A DNA stretch of 64,000 bases from Cerina sp048266425 (GCA_048266425.1 JBLWZN010000021.1:11482-75481); one strand, 5' to 3'. Positions 51,595 to 61,502 are shown, counted from the stretch's first letter. Notes: generated by a model from the letters alone, not told the origin. Made by a program: numbers and translations.

Positions 51595-52866
51595 CTATCC
51601 AATCTTATCGAACCCGCAGTAGGGTACAAGCACATCGGGCACTTGGATTCCTTCCGCAGTTTGATAATTTTCCAAAATTCCGGCCAAGACCCTTGGTAAG
51701 GCCAAGGAACTTCCGTTTAGGGTGTGGGCCAATTGACTTTTTCCATTTTCATCCTTAAAGCGCAATTTTAATCGGTTGGCCTGGAAGGTCTCAAAATTGG
51801 AGACGGAGCTAATTTCGAGCCATCGGTCCTGTGCCGTGGAGAACACTTCAAAATCATAGGTTAGGGCAGAGGTAAATCCCAGATCACCCCCACATAGGCG
51901 AAGGATGCGGTAAGGCAGTTTAAGTTCCCTAAGAATGTTTTGAATATGCGTTACCATGGCATTTAACGCGTCATAGGATTTTTCGGGATGTTCTATCCTT
52001 ACGATTTCCACTTTGTCAAACTGGTGCAGACGATTGAGTCCGCGCACATGGGCCCCATAACTACCGGCCTCCCTTCTAAAACAAGGGGTATAGGCGGTCA
52101 TGCAAATTGGGAAATCCTTTTCGCTAAGAATAACGTCCCGGTATAAGTTGGTCACGGGTACTTCGGAAGTGGGAATCAGATATAGGTCATCGGCTCCAAT
52201 ATGGTACATCTGGCCTTCTTTGTCCGGCAACTGTCCGGTTCCGTATCCAGAGGTCTCATTGACCAGATGGGGAACCTGCATTTCGGTATATCCGGCTTCT
52301 GTGTTTTTATCCAGAAAATAGGAGATTAGGGCGCGTTGCAACCTGGCTCCTTTTCCTTTATACACTGGAAACCCGGCACCGGTAATTTTCACTCCCAGTT
52401 CAAAATCGATAATATCGTGCTTCTTCGCCAATTCCCAATGGGGCAGGGCATTGTCAATCAGTTTTGGAATGTTGCCTTCCCGGAGGACCTCCTCATTGTC
52501 GGTTTCTGAGGTCCCGGCAGGTACGGATTCATGGGGCACGTTCGGAATTTGATAAAGCAATGCCTGTAGCTCTTCCGCAGTAGTGTTCAAGTCATCACTT
52601 AGGCCTTTTGATACCTCTTTTAAGATTCCGGTTCTTTCCTTCGCAATATTGGCCTCTTTTGCCTTCCCGCTTTTAAAAAGTTCCCCTATTTCTTTGGATA
52701 GTTTATTGGATTCTGCCAAGGTGTTATCGAGTTTGGTCTGCAAGGCCCTTCGGTTTTCGTCCAACCGGATAATCTTGTCCAAAATGGGGCCGGCATCCAA
52801 GTTCCGTTTTTTGAATGCTTGTACGAGTTGGTCCCTATTTTCCCGTATTACCTGTAGCTGTAACAT
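51595..52866 (-). CDS. serS: Seryl-tRNA synthetase
   Basis: A 423-residue class II synthetase that charges tRNA-Ser. The first 110 residues form the long antiparallel coiled coil for the tRNA arm. TSEVPVTNLYRDV and CFRREAGSYGAHVRGLNRLHQFDKVE are motif 2, and the C-terminus has the motif 3 region NGSSLALPRVLAGILENYQ. Full length. It has its own promoter region and the next gene ribF lies 177 bases upstream. Confidence 0.97.
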   Translation of the reverse strand: MLQLQVIRENRDQLVQAFKKRNLDAGPILDKIIRLDENRRALQTKLDNTLAESNKLSKEIGELFKSGKAKEANIAKERTGILKEVSKGLSDDLNTTAEELQALLYQIPNVPHESVPAGTSETDNEEVLREGNIPKLIDNALPHWELAKKHDIIDFELGVKITGAGFPVYKGKGARLQRALISYFLDKNTEAGYTEMQVPHLVNETSGYGTGQLPDKEGQMYHIGADDLYLIPTSEVPVTNLYRDVILSEKDFPICMTAYTPCFRREAGSYGAHVRGLNRLHQFDKVEIVRIEHPEKSYDALNAMVTHIQNILRELKLPYRILRLCGGDLGFTSALTYDFEVFSTAQDRWLEISSVSNFETFQANRLKLRFKDENGKSQLAHTLNGSSLALPRVLAGILENYQTAEGIQVPDVLVPYCGFDKIG

Positions 52867-53043
52867 TTGATTTTGTTTTAATCGGTAAATTTAATGGTTT
52901 CGACTGTTATGATAAAGAGTATTGGATTATAAGTTCAATGTGCAAATTTGAAATTCCCTATGAGATCTTAAGGATGTACAACAAAAATTTTGAATTTGGT
53001 CATGGGATTTAGAGGGGAGTTGGGAATTTGGAATGTTTTAACG

Positions 53044-53967
53044 CTAGATTACGGACAGTACCGTCAGTTTGTCCTTTTGCAATTGGGCCTTTAAATCTTC
53101 GAGGGAACCAAATTTTTCTTCTTCACGGATCCATTCCAAAATATCTATCCGAATTTTTTGCTCGTAAAGATCCCGGTTAAAATCAAAAAAGTGAATCTCT
53201 ATGGTCTTTTCGGTACCCACCGATACGGTCGGATTGTAGCCAATGTTCATCATCCCGTTTACGGTTTGGCCATTAAGTATACTCTTAACGGCATATACCC
53301 CATTTTTTGGAATCAATTTATAATTTTCGGCAATGACAAGATTGGCCGTGGGAAAGCCCAATTGCCTGCCCATTCCCCTTCCCTTTTTAACGGTACCGGT
53401 AAGCATATATTCGTAGCCCAGATAGGCGTTAGCTGTCCTAACGTCCCCTTTTTCCAAGGCTTTTCTGATCTTCGTTGAGCTCACCGAAACTTCATCGACC
53501 TCTTGCACAGGAATTTCCTCTACCTGAAAATCCAGTGCATTGCCGAATGCCTCCAAGTCGTTTATGTTGGCGTTGCGGTTGCGACCAAAACGGTGATCAT
53601 AACCTATGATAATTTTTTTGGTCCTCAGTTCGTTCACGAGGATATCCCGGACAAAGTCCCTTGCGGACAATCGGGAAAATGCTTTTGTAAACGGATGGAT
53701 AATCAAATAATCGAGTCCCGTTCTTTCCAAAATGTCAATTTTTTCATCTATGGTATTCAACAATTGTATATGTGCATCTTGCTGAAGGACCATACGGGGA
53801 TGGGGGAAAAAAGTGAGAACCATGGATTTAAGGCCAAGAGCGTCCGCGCTTTTTATAAGGCGATCCAAAATTTTCATATGGCCTATGTGCAAACCGTCAA
53901 AAGTACCTATGGTAACAGCTGTAGGTTCTTTTTTGTCGTATTTAGAGATGTTTTGGACCGTTATCAC
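53044..53967 (-). CDS. ribF: Bifunctional riboflavin kinase/FAD synthetase
   Basis: A 307-residue enzyme that makes FMN and then FAD. The N-terminal nucleotidyl-transferase domain has IGTFDGLHIGHMKIL, a HIGH-type motif, and the C-terminal kinase domain has KGRGMGRQLGFPTANLV. Full length with no fusion. It is divergent from the metzincin gene and followed by serS 177 bases on. Confidence 0.96.
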   Translation of the reverse strand: MITVQNISKYDKKEPTAVTIGTFDGLHIGHMKILDRLIKSADALGLKSMVLTFFPHPRMVLQQDAHIQLLNTIDEKIDILERTGLDYLIIHPFTKAFSRLSARDFVRDILVNELRTKKIIIGYDHRFGRNRNANINDLEAFGNALDFQVEEIPVQEVDEVSVSSTKIRKALEKGDVRTANAYLGYEYMLTGTVKKGRGMGRQLGFPTANLVIAENYKLIPKNGVYAVKSILNGQTVNGMMNIGYNPTVSVGTEKTIEIHFFDFNRDLYEQKIRIDILEWIREEEKFGSLEDLKAQLQKDKLTVLSVI

Positions 53968-54019
53968 GAATACAAAATAATAAAAAGGCTTACATTTGGT
54001 ACTGGATTATACCAGCTTG

Positions 54020-57000
54020 ATGACCACAAAATTACGTCTAGTTTTTTCAATAACCATAGCATTTGTATGCTTTTACGGTTCTGCCCAGTCCAGTTATTGG
54101 CACAGGGCTGAAGCTAAAAATGCGGTTATTGGAATTTTACCAGAATCAAACATAAAGAAAAAACAACTGTTTTCCCTTGATGAGGAAGCATTTACCCAAG
54201 AATTGGGGAAATCCACGATATTAAAAAAAGCTTCCCTGGTCGTGGATTTTCCGGATGAAAACGGGAACCTAAGTTCGTTCCGGATTACGGAAGCTTCCAA
54301 CCTATCGCCCCAGTTAGCGGCCAAGTATCCCAAAATAAAATCATACCGCGGTTATAGCCTAAAGGATAAAAATCAACGGATACGGTTCAGTGTTTCCCCA
54401 AAAGGCGTAGAGAGCATGATTACACATGCCGATAAGTTGCACACTACCTTTATGCAGAAATCTGGAAAGCAAGGTAATGATTATGTTGTGTATGCCAGGG
54501 ATTCAAAAGCTTTGGTCGATAGTGATTTCATATGTTTTACCAAGTCCCAATTGGAAAAGGGAAATCCTGGAATAACGATGAAACCCGTAGGCGATAAAAT
54601 ACTTAGAAAGTATAGGATTGCGGTATCTGCCACTGGGGAATATACCCAATATCACGGTGGAACCGTTGCAGGTGCCCTTGCCGCCATCAATGCTACCATT
54701 ACCAGGGTAAACGAAGTTTTTGAGACCGATTTGGGAATAACCCTTGAAATCATTCCGGAGGAGGATTCCATCATTTTCACGAACAGTTCCACAGATCCCT
54801 ACAATGGCAATTTGAACAACCAGGTGCAAAATACGTTGACAACAACTTTGGGAGAGGGCAAATACGATGTAGGGCACTTGTTTCACAAGGACGTTGACAA
54901 TGGGAATGCCGGGTTTGTTGGGTCGGTTTGCGTGGACAATAAAAAGGGTAGTGCATATTCATCGAGCATGCTTCCTGAAGGGGACATCTTTGATCTGGAA
55001 TTTGTGGCCCATGAATTGGGGCACCAATTTGGGGCCAATCACACTTGGTCCTATCAGTCCGAAGGAACCCAAGCGCAAGTGGAACCGGGGAGTGGCACAA
55101 CAATAATGGGTTATGCAGGGATTTCGGGAGAAAATAATGTGGCTTCCCATGGAGATGATTATTTTCATTATTACAGCATTTTTCAGATTTCCCAATACGT
55201 TTTAAATACTAGCTGTGCCGTGTTGATTCCAATTGCCGACAATCCACCGGCTATTGACTCTATTGGGAATTTCAACATTCCTAAAACTACCGCCTTTGTG
55301 CTTTCCGGCCAGGCGATGGACCCCGATGTTGATGATGTGCTAACCTATACTTGGGAACAGATAGATAATGGGATAGTTTCCAATACAACCTTTGGGCCTT
55401 CAAATCCCGAGGGAGCAAATTTTAGGTCCCTTAAGCCTTCTGTTTCCCCAGAACGTTACTTTCCAAAGCTTGCCAGTGTTATTAAGGGCAATCTGACGCA
55501 GATTAAACCAACCATAGATTCAACTTGGGAAACCGTGGCCAACATAGAAAGGAAAATGAACTTTGCCTTTACGGTAAGGGATAACGCGGCTGGAGGGGGG
55601 CAGGTAAGCTCAGAATTGGTAGAAATTAATGTGGTCAATGCTGCAGGCCCTTTTGTGGTGACCTCCCAAAGTGCTGGCGAGACCTATCCGGCCGGATCTG
55701 TTCAGACCGTTTCCTGGGATGTGGCAAATACGGACCAATCTCCGATAAATGCACAAACTGTGGATATTTGGATGTCTACCGATGGCGGGATTACCTTTCC
55801 CGTATCCCTGGCTTCCGATGTGCCAAATACGGGGACCTATCAAATGGTTGTGCCAGGAACGGCCACTACACAGGGCCGCCTAATGGTCAAGGCCCATAAC
55901 AATGTTTTCTTTGCAATAAATAAAGCCGCATTTACGGTCTCCCCTTCAGAAATTGTTCTGGATTTTCCCGAGTTGTCCCCTGATGTCTGCCAACCCAATG
56001 ATTTGGTCATCTTGTTTAACTACGAGACCTATTTGGGTTTTGCCGAAGAATCGACTTTTAGTGCAACTGGGCTACCGGCTGGAATTTTGGCAACATTTTC
56101 CCCGGCAACGGCCACAGTTACCGATACGCCAATAACGCTTACCCTCTCCGGAACGGGAAGCGTTCCTGTGGGGAGTTATCCCATAACTGTAAAGGCGACC
56201 GCTACAACATTTTCACAAGAAGTGCCCTTGACCCTCGCGGTCCACGATTCCAATTTTTCGGATGTTGTCCTGTTATCGCCCCAAGATGGGTATGTCGGTG
56301 CCCGGTTTGGCCAGCTATTGGAATGGCAGGCAAATCCCGAATATTCATCTTATGATCTTCAGATTGCCAAGGATTCGCTTTTTACCGATATAATAGAATC
56401 GGCATCCGTCATTTTCGATTCATATTTGCCCTCAAATTTAGAATCGGATACCACATATTATTGGAGGGTTAAACCTAAGAATAATTGCGCCGAAGGTTCC
56501 TTTGGAACTCCCTTTAGTTTTACTACCACACAATTAAGCTGCACAAGCAAAGCTTCAGGGGATCTGCCAAAGGAAATTGTCAAGGTGGGAACTTCCTTAA
56601 TCACATCCAAGATTACCTTTTTGGATGATCTGCCAATAGCGGACGTGAACGTTAACCTGGATATCGCGCACTCTTTTATTTCAGACCTTACGGTAAGTTT
56701 AACCTCGCCCTCGGGTACGACGGTTGTTCTAATTTCCAGCTCTTGTGGGGATTCTAAAAATATGTTGGCTACATTTGATGATGATGCGGATAAATTTATA
56801 TGCGGAATTAACCCAGCCATAAGTGGAACGGTCCGACCCTTGGGTTCCTTGGCTTCTTTTAACGGGGAATCCGTCCAAGGGGATTGGGTTTTGACCGTCG
56901 AGGACAAGGCACCTTCGGATGGGGGTAGCCTAAATTCCTTTTCGTTGGATATTTGCGTTGAGGGTGCATTTAGGCCAGATGCGGACAAGGATGGGGTGTT

Positions 57001-57793
57001 CGATGATGGGGACGATCTTTGCCTGGGAACCCCCAAGGGAATTGAAGTGGATGTTCACGGTTGTCCCGTGTACCGCTTTTTACCGGATAATTTTTCTATC
57101 GACATTCAAAGTGAATCATGTAGGGATGGCAACGATGGCTCGGTTCAAATTGTAGCGACAGCCCCATTGGACTATACCGCTACCCTAATTGGGAACGGCC
57201 TGGATTCTACCAAGGAATTTACCGATTCCGTTCTTATGGGGAATATTCAGGCAGGCACCTATAGCCTATGTATATCAGGTATGGACGGTGTCAATAGTTA
57301 TGAACCGAGCTGCTTTGATGTGGTGATTACCCAACCGGACCCCTTGAGCGTGGCAGTTAAAACTTCGTCCGATGGTCAACAGGCGGTGTTGACCATGTCG
57401 GGATCCGATTTTTACAATATTGAACTGAACGGGGCACTCTTGCAAACGGAGAAAAGCACCATGACACTAAATTTAAAAAAGGGGAACAATTATGTCAGGG
57501 TCTTTACCGAATTGCCGTGTCAAGGTAGTTTTGACAAGGTTATATTTCTTTCACAAGACGCGATAGTATATCCCAACCCCGTTGTTGAAACGGCCAGAAT
57601 ATTCTTGGCGACCTATGAGAAGGAAGTACGGCTAACACTTTATTCGTCCAGCGGAGGCTTGCTGCGCAGCGAAAAAAGGAATGTAAATGGCACAGAAACC
57701 GAGTTGAATTTAACCGGATTACAGTCTGGAATATATTATTTGGCCGTGAAAGGGGAAAACGTAAGGAAAACCATAAAAGTTATTAAGGAATGA
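54020..57793 (+). CDS. Secreted reprolysin-like metallopeptidase with T9SS type-A C-terminal domain
   Basis: A 1257-residue multidomain protein. Signal peptide (ending GSAQ), a propeptide-like region, then a metzincin domain with H331-E-L-G-H335-QFGANH, which is HExxHxxGxxH. Ig/fibronectin-like domains follow, then a proprotein-convertase P domain (LTSPSGTTVVLISSSCG and SFNGESVQGDWVLTVEDKA). A short thrombospondin-3-like stretch (DADKDGVFDDGDD) and a type-A sorting domain (about the last 75 residues, from VYPNPVVETARIF to IYYLAVKG) close it. Exported by T9SS and probably surface-attached or released. The start at 54020 is favoured over 53996. It overlaps the next gene by four bases. Confidence 0.9.
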   Translation: MTTKLRLVFSITIAFVCFYGSAQSSYWHRAEAKNAVIGILPESNIKKKQLFSLDEEAFTQELGKSTILKKASLVVDFPDENGNLSSFRITEASNLSPQLAAKYPKIKSYRGYSLKDKNQRIRFSVSPKGVESMITHADKLHTTFMQKSGKQGNDYVVYARDSKALVDSDFICFTKSQLEKGNPGITMKPVGDKILRKYRIAVSATGEYTQYHGGTVAGALAAINATITRVNEVFETDLGITLEIIPEEDSIIFTNSSTDPYNGNLNNQVQNTLTTTLGEGKYDVGHLFHKDVDNGNAGFVGSVCVDNKKGSAYSSSMLPEGDIFDLEFVAHELGHQFGANHTWSYQSEGTQAQVEPGSGTTIMGYAGISGENNVASHGDDYFHYYSIFQISQYVLNTSCAVLIPIADNPPAIDSIGNFNIPKTTAFVLSGQAMDPDVDDVLTYTWEQIDNGIVSNTTFGPSNPEGANFRSLKPSVSPERYFPKLASVIKGNLTQIKPTIDSTWETVANIERKMNFAFTVRDNAAGGGQVSSELVEINVVNAAGPFVVTSQSAGETYPAGSVQTVSWDVANTDQSPINAQTVDIWMSTDGGITFPVSLASDVPNTGTYQMVVPGTATTQGRLMVKAHNNVFFAINKAAFTVSPSEIVLDFPELSPDVCQPNDLVILFNYETYLGFAEESTFSATGLPAGILATFSPATATVTDTPITLTLSGTGSVPVGSYPITVKATATTFSQEVPLTLAVHDSNFSDVVLLSPQDGYVGARFGQLLEWQANPEYSSYDLQIAKDSLFTDIIESASVIFDSYLPSNLESDTTYYWRVKPKNNCAEGSFGTPFSFTTTQLSCTSKASGDLPKEIVKVGTSLITSKITFLDDLPIADVNVNLDIAHSFISDLTVSLTSPSGTTVVLISSSCGDSKNMLATFDDDADKFICGINPAISGTVRPLGSLASFNGESVQGDWVLTVEDKAPSDGGSLNSFSLDICVEGAFRPDADKDGVFDDGDDLCLGTPKGIEVDVHGCPVYRFLPDNFSIDIQSESCRDGNDGSVQIVATAPLDYTATLIGNGLDSTKEFTDSVLMGNIQAGTYSLCISGMDGVNSYEPSCFDVVITQPDPLSVAVKTSSDGQQAVLTMSGSDFYNIELNGALLQTEKSTMTLNLKKGNNYVRVFTELPCQGSFDKVIFLSQDAIVYPNPVVETARIFLATYEKEVRLTLYSSSGGLLRSEKRNVNGTETELNLTGLQSGIYYLAVKGENVRKTIKVIKE

Positions 57794-58473
57794 ACAAGTT
57801 GTTATTTGTAATATGCAGTCTTTTCATTTTTGGTTGTGGTGGGAAAGACGACCCCCCTGCCAAGCCGGAGCGTGCCCTACTGGTCTATCCCCAGAAAGAT
57901 TCGGAATGTAATACAGGTGTAAACATTGATGATATTAGTAGTAGGGTAGAGTTCAAATGGCAAGCATCCAACAATACCGAAATATATGAAATTAGGGTAA
58001 CCAATCTTAACACGAGTGTAACACAGACCATAAGTACCTCCCTACTGTCGGCGAAGCTGCCCTTGGATAAGGGTGCGCCATATTCCTGGTTCGTAACTTC
58101 AAAAAACTCGCAGGTACCGGAAACCGCTACCAGTGAGGTATGGCGATTCTATAATTCCGGTTTTGTAACTACCTACCCGCCTTTTCCCACAGAGATTATT
58201 TCTCCAAAATCCGGGGCATCCGTTTTTAAAGACATCAACAATGAAATTACATTGGAGTGGTCCGGTGCTGACGTTGATGGGGATTTATTGGGATACGAGG
58301 TCTATTTTTCCACAGAGAATCCTCCCAATGGGATGGTGGCTTCCCTTCCATGGGATGTCGTAACCTATAAGGTTAGTGTACTTTCCAACAGGGTATATTA
58401 CTGGCGGGTCTTATCTAAGGACAAAGCCGGGAATACGTCCGACTCGGGAATATATGAATTTAAGGTGCTGTAG
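57790..58473 (+). CDS. Lipoprotein with two fibronectin-III-like domains, partner of the metzincin
   Basis: A 227-residue lipoprotein (IFG-C-GGKDD after a short hydrophobic segment). The mature part holds two Fn3/Ig-like beta sandwiches, each with a central W and a YYWRV- or YSWFV-type strand that also appears in the preceding protease. The ATGA overlap with the protease shows coupled translation. It may help secrete, fold or anchor that protease; the function is inferred only from the pairing. Confidence 0.8.
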   Translation: MNKLLFVICSLFIFGCGGKDDPPAKPERALLVYPQKDSECNTGVNIDDISSRVEFKWQASNNTEIYEIRVTNLNTSVTQTISTSLLSAKLPLDKGAPYSWFVTSKNSQVPETATSEVWRFYNSGFVTTYPPFPTEIISPKSGASVFKDINNEITLEWSGADVDGDLLGYEVYFSTENPPNGMVASLPWDVVTYKVSVLSNRVYYWRVLSKDKAGNTSDSGIYEFKVL

Positions 58474-58587
58474 GGCGCCTATAAAGATTCAATAGGTTGG
58501 TCCGACATAAGTGAACTTTGGTTGCACGTATGGATCAGTGTATGATTAATTTCAAATTTTGCTTTTAAGATTGCCACAGCATCTGTT

Positions 58588-59154
58588 TTAAGTGCCGTTG
58601 TATTGGTTCATGGTAAGTTGAATTCCCGCAAGGACGAAGGACGTAATGATCTCTGAAGTTTTTTTTAGCCGCTCTGGAAGGGCCTTTTTTTCTTGGTCGT
58701 CCCATTCTCCCAAGACATAGTCAATTTGTCGACCTTTGCTAAATTCCGAACCAATGCCGAAACGCAGCCTATTGTAAACGGTCGTTTGCAGCATATGCTG
58801 GGTGTCCTTAAGTCCGTTATGTCCACCGTCGCTTCCTTTTCCCTTAAGCCTTAGTGTACCAAAAGGAAGGTTGATGTCATCGGTCAATACCAGCAGATTC
58901 CCCAATGGAATATTTTCCTTTTCCAACCAATATTTTATGGCTTTTCCGCTTAGGTTCATATAGGTGGACGGTTTTAGGCAATAGACGGTCCTTCCTTTGA
59001 TTTTAAAGGAACCCAAAGACCCAAGTTTGGCCGTTTCAAATGAAAATGGAACTTCGGCGGCCAGCGCATCCAATATTTTGAACCCAATATTATGGCGGGT
59101 TTCGCTGTATTCCGTACCTATGTTTCCCAGACCTACAATTAGAAATTTTTTCAC
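58588..59154 (-). CDS. pth: Peptidyl-tRNA hydrolase
   Basis: A 188-residue enzyme that releases peptides from stalled peptidyl-tRNAs. N-terminal GLGNIGTEYSETRHNIGF (with H22 as catalytic His; the usual P after GLGN is I here), LVLTDDINLPFG and GSDGGHNGLKD. Full length. It follows rplY on the same strand after a 341-base gap that contains repeats and a terminator, so it may be transcribed separately. Confidence 0.95.
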   Translation of the reverse strand: MKKFLIVGLGNIGTEYSETRHNIGFKILDALAAEVPFSFETAKLGSLGSFKIKGRTVYCLKPSTYMNLSGKAIKYWLEKENIPLGNLLVLTDDINLPFGTLRLKGKGSDGGHNGLKDTQHMLQTTVYNRLRFGIGSEFSKGRQIDYVLGEWDDQEKKALPERLKKTSEIITSFVLAGIQLTMNQYNGT

Positions 59155-59251
59155 ACGTTTAAATTTTTGTAATTACCTGATAACAAATTAATTAAAAAAC
59201 CCGCCTGAATGACAAGTCGGGCAGGTAGGGAACGTATGTAACCGCGTAGCT

Positions 59252-59283
59252 CCCGCCCGAACGTACCATTCGGTACGGGCGGG
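59252..59283. repeat. Long G+C hairpin, REP-like
   Basis: CCCGCCCGAACGTACC (59252-59267), short loop, GGTACGGGCGGG (59272-59283): about 12 pairs with a small bulge. No T-run follows on either strand, so it is a repeat unit and not a plain terminator. Confidence 0.65.
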
Positions 59284-59432
59284 CTCCCATTAAAAATTTT
59301 AAGCATTGCCTTTTGTGAAGAAATTTTTAAAATTTATTAATGCTCGTTTCATGTAATATTCCTTTTCAGTGGAAAGTTTGCCCTGGCTAAAGAATGTGCG
59401 TATAAAAGAGTGCATTTAAACCAAAAATACAA

Positions 59433-59472
59433 AAGCATCCCGAATCCCGATAACAATCGGGACGGGATGCTT
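59433..59472 (-). terminator. Terminator of the prs-rplY unit
   Basis: AAGCATCCCG (59433-59442) with CGGGATGCTT (59463-59472) around an inner pair TCCCGAT/ATCGGGA. On the minus strand TTTTGTATTTTT follows. It lies 24 bases after the rplY stop. Confidence 0.8.
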
Positions 59473-59495
59473 GGACTTAAAATATAATGAACAAA

Positions 59496-60134
59496 TTATT
59501 CGTTGCTTTCGGCAGCAGTTTCTGCCCCTTCGGCTACTGCTTCCTCTGCCCCTTCTTCAACCTCTTCATCATCATCCACAAGAATAGCGGTACGTGCGGC
59601 TTTAACCTGTACCACAACGGTGGTGTCCGGATGTAGAATCGTGAAATCATCACTCAAAAGGGAGGACACATCAATATTTCCACCAATTTTAAGTTTGGAG
59701 ATGTCCACATTAAAGAAATCTGGAAGATTACCAGGCAAGGCCTTGATGGCCAGTTTTCTTTTGCGGAACAACAAACGTCCACCATTTCTAACCCCAGGGG
59801 AGTTACCTTCCAATACAACAGGGATGTTCATAGTAACTTCCTTGTCCTTAAAGAGCTGGTAGAAATCCGCGTGTTGGATTTTGTCGGTAACTGGGTGAAA
59901 TTGGATATCCTGTAATACTGCATCCAATTTTCCACCGCTTGCCAAATCGATCACAACCGTATGTGCGTTTGGGGTGTACACCAAGTCTTTGAACGATAGT
60001 TCATCTGCTGAAAAGTGTAGTGGTTTCTCCCCTCCGTACAGTACGCAAGGAACCTTTCCAGCATTACGTAGGGCTTTGGTTGCCTTCTTGCCCACGCTTT
60101 CTCTTTCTGATCCTTTAATTGTAATTGACTTCAT
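59496..60134 (-). CDS. rplY: 50S ribosomal protein L25/general stress protein Ctc
   Basis: A 212-residue L25 of the CTC/TL5 type. The N-terminal domain is MKSITIKGSERESVGKKATKALRNAGKVPCVLYGG and the C-terminal beta domain follows from about residue 95. It ends with a 25-residue acidic tail rich in E and A. Binds 5S rRNA. It is 94 bases after prs on the same strand and followed by a strong terminator. Confidence 0.96.
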   Translation of the reverse strand: MKSITIKGSERESVGKKATKALRNAGKVPCVLYGGEKPLHFSADELSFKDLVYTPNAHTVVIDLASGGKLDAVLQDIQFHPVTDKIQHADFYQLFKDKEVTMNIPVVLEGNSPGVRNGGRLLFRKRKLAIKALPGNLPDFFNVDISKLKIGGNIDVSSLLSDDFTILHPDTTVVVQVKAARTAILVDDDEEVEEGAEEAVAEGAETAAESNE

Positions 60135-60228
60135 TGTATAGATTAAAAATTAATAGTTAAAAATGAAAATTATTTTTGCCATTGTTCGCAGTGCCGATCC
60201 TAGGGTTAGCATCTGGCGGAGCGGAGGC

Positions 60229-61170
60229 CTACATTAGAAATTTTGAGCTTATGGATGTGTTGTGGTGCACCCTGTGCATAACGTCCGCAAAAAGATCCGC
60301 ACAACTCAATACCTTTATTTTTTTACTTTCCTTTTGCAAGGGAATCGAATCGGTTACAATAAGTTCCGATAATTGTGATTTTTCTATTTTCTCATAAGCG
60401 TTCCCGGACAATAGGGCGTGGGTGGTAATGGCTCTAACGCTTATAGCACCGCGTTCGATCATTAAATCTGCAGCTTTGGTCAAAGTTCCCGCGGTATCCA
60501 CCATATCGTCTACCAATACCACATTTTTTCCTTGCACGTCCCCGATGAGTTCCATAACGGAAATAACATTTGCTTTTTCCCTTTGTTTGTAACAAATTAC
60601 CACATCGCTCTCCAATGCCTTGGAATAGGCATATGCTCGTTTGGACCCTCCCATGTCCGGCGAGGCAATGGTCAAATTGTCAAGGTTCAAGCTTCTCAAA
60701 TAAGGTAGAAACATGGTCGAAGCGAATAAATGATCTACCGGTTTTTCAAAAAAGCCTTGAATTTGGTCGGCATGAAGATCCATCGTTATAATGCGGGTCG
60801 CTCCTGCCGCTTCCAACATTTTGGCTACTAATTTCGCCGCAATCGGTACCCTAGGTTTGTCTTTTCGGTCCTGTCTGGCCCATCCAAAATAGGGCATCAC
60901 CGCCGTAATATGCCTTGCCGATGCGCGTTTTGCAGCATCTAGCATTAATAACATTTCCATCAAATTCTCCGGACCTGGGTTCGTGGAACCAATAATGAAA
61001 ATCCGCGTTCCCCGTACCGACTCTTCAAATGAAGGTTGAAATTCACCGTCACTGTACCTGGAAAAAATAACCTTCCCCAGGTCTGCACCATAGGCTTTGG
61101 CAATTTTTTCCGCTAAAATTGTACTTTGTGTACAAGCAAAAATCTTGGGTTCGGGTACTTGGTAGGGCAT
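60229..61170 (-). CDS. prs: Ribose-phosphate pyrophosphokinase
   Basis: A 313-residue enzyme that makes PRPP from ribose 5-phosphate and ATP. It has FSRYSDGEFQPSFEESVRG, PYFGWARQDRKDKPRVPI, MDLHADQIQGFF and the PRPP loop VLVDDMVDTAGTLTKAADL. Full length. A TAAATTTG box lies upstream at 61223-61230 on the minus strand. Order prs-rplY is conserved in many bacteria. Confidence 0.97.
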   Translation of the reverse strand: MPYQVPEPKIFACTQSTILAEKIAKAYGADLGKVIFSRYSDGEFQPSFEESVRGTRIFIIGSTNPGPENLMEMLLMLDAAKRASARHITAVMPYFGWARQDRKDKPRVPIAAKLVAKMLEAAGATRIITMDLHADQIQGFFEKPVDHLFASTMFLPYLRSLNLDNLTIASPDMGGSKRAYAYSKALESDVVICYKQREKANVISVMELIGDVQGKNVVLVDDMVDTAGTLTKAADLMIERGAISVRAITTHALLSGNAYEKIEKSQLSELIVTDSIPLQKESKKIKVLSCADLFADVMHRVHHNTSISSKFLM

Positions 61171-61222
61171 AGTTAACGTATTGTCAGCTAGTTTATTGAG
61201 ATGCCTTTTCGCAAAGGAGGTG

Positions 61223-61230
61223 CAAATTTA
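61223..61230 (-). promoter_or_regulatory. -7 box candidate of prs
   Basis: TAAATTTG on the minus strand, 53 bases before the prs ATG. No clear TTG at the usual distance. Confidence 0.4.
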
Positions 61231-61382
61231 TACATTTATTTGGGTTGCTAAAGGATAAATGTTTCTTTTTTTTGATTGTAAAAGAAAAATATTTTTTAGT
61301 TTTGCAGTCGCTTATCAAACTAGGTGGTGGTCCCGAATCCCAAAATTTTGGGAGGGAGGTAGCCCAATCGAGTTTTAATAAT

Positions 61383-61463
61383 GCCTTGGTGGCGGAATTG
61401 GTAGACGCGCTGGATTCAAAATCCAGTGTCTTTGACGTGTGGGTTCGATTCCCACCCAAGGTA
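61383..61463 (+). tRNA. tRNA-Leu (anticodon CAA)
   Basis: Cloverleaf by eye: acceptor GCCTTGG with CCAAGGT (first pair G-U), D-arm with GGTAGACGC, anticodon stem CTGGA/TCCAG with loop TTCAAAA (anticodon CAA, reads UUG), a variable arm of about 13 bases (TGTCTTTGACGTG) and a T-arm GTGGGTTCGATTCCCAC. Discriminator A at 61463; CCA is not encoded. It is followed by a terminator-like hairpin and is the likely integration site of the element to the right. Confidence 0.95.
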
Positions 61464-61469
61464 CATTTT

Positions 61470-61502
61470 AACCCTGTTAATCACTTGATTAGCAGGGTTT
61501 TA
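61470..61502 (+). terminator. Terminator after tRNA-Leu
   Basis: AACCCTGTTAATC (61470-61482), loop ACTT, GATTAGCAGGGTT (61487-61499) with one wobble, then T. It is 7 bases after the tRNA. Confidence 0.8.

Larger units (their letters stand above)
59155..59495. other. Repeat-rich gap between rplY and pth
   Basis: 341 bases without a gene. It holds an inverted repeat CCCGCC...GGGCAGG at about 59200-59226, a strong hairpin at 59252-59283 and the rplY terminator at 59433-59472. The rest is A+T-rich. Confidence 0.6.
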
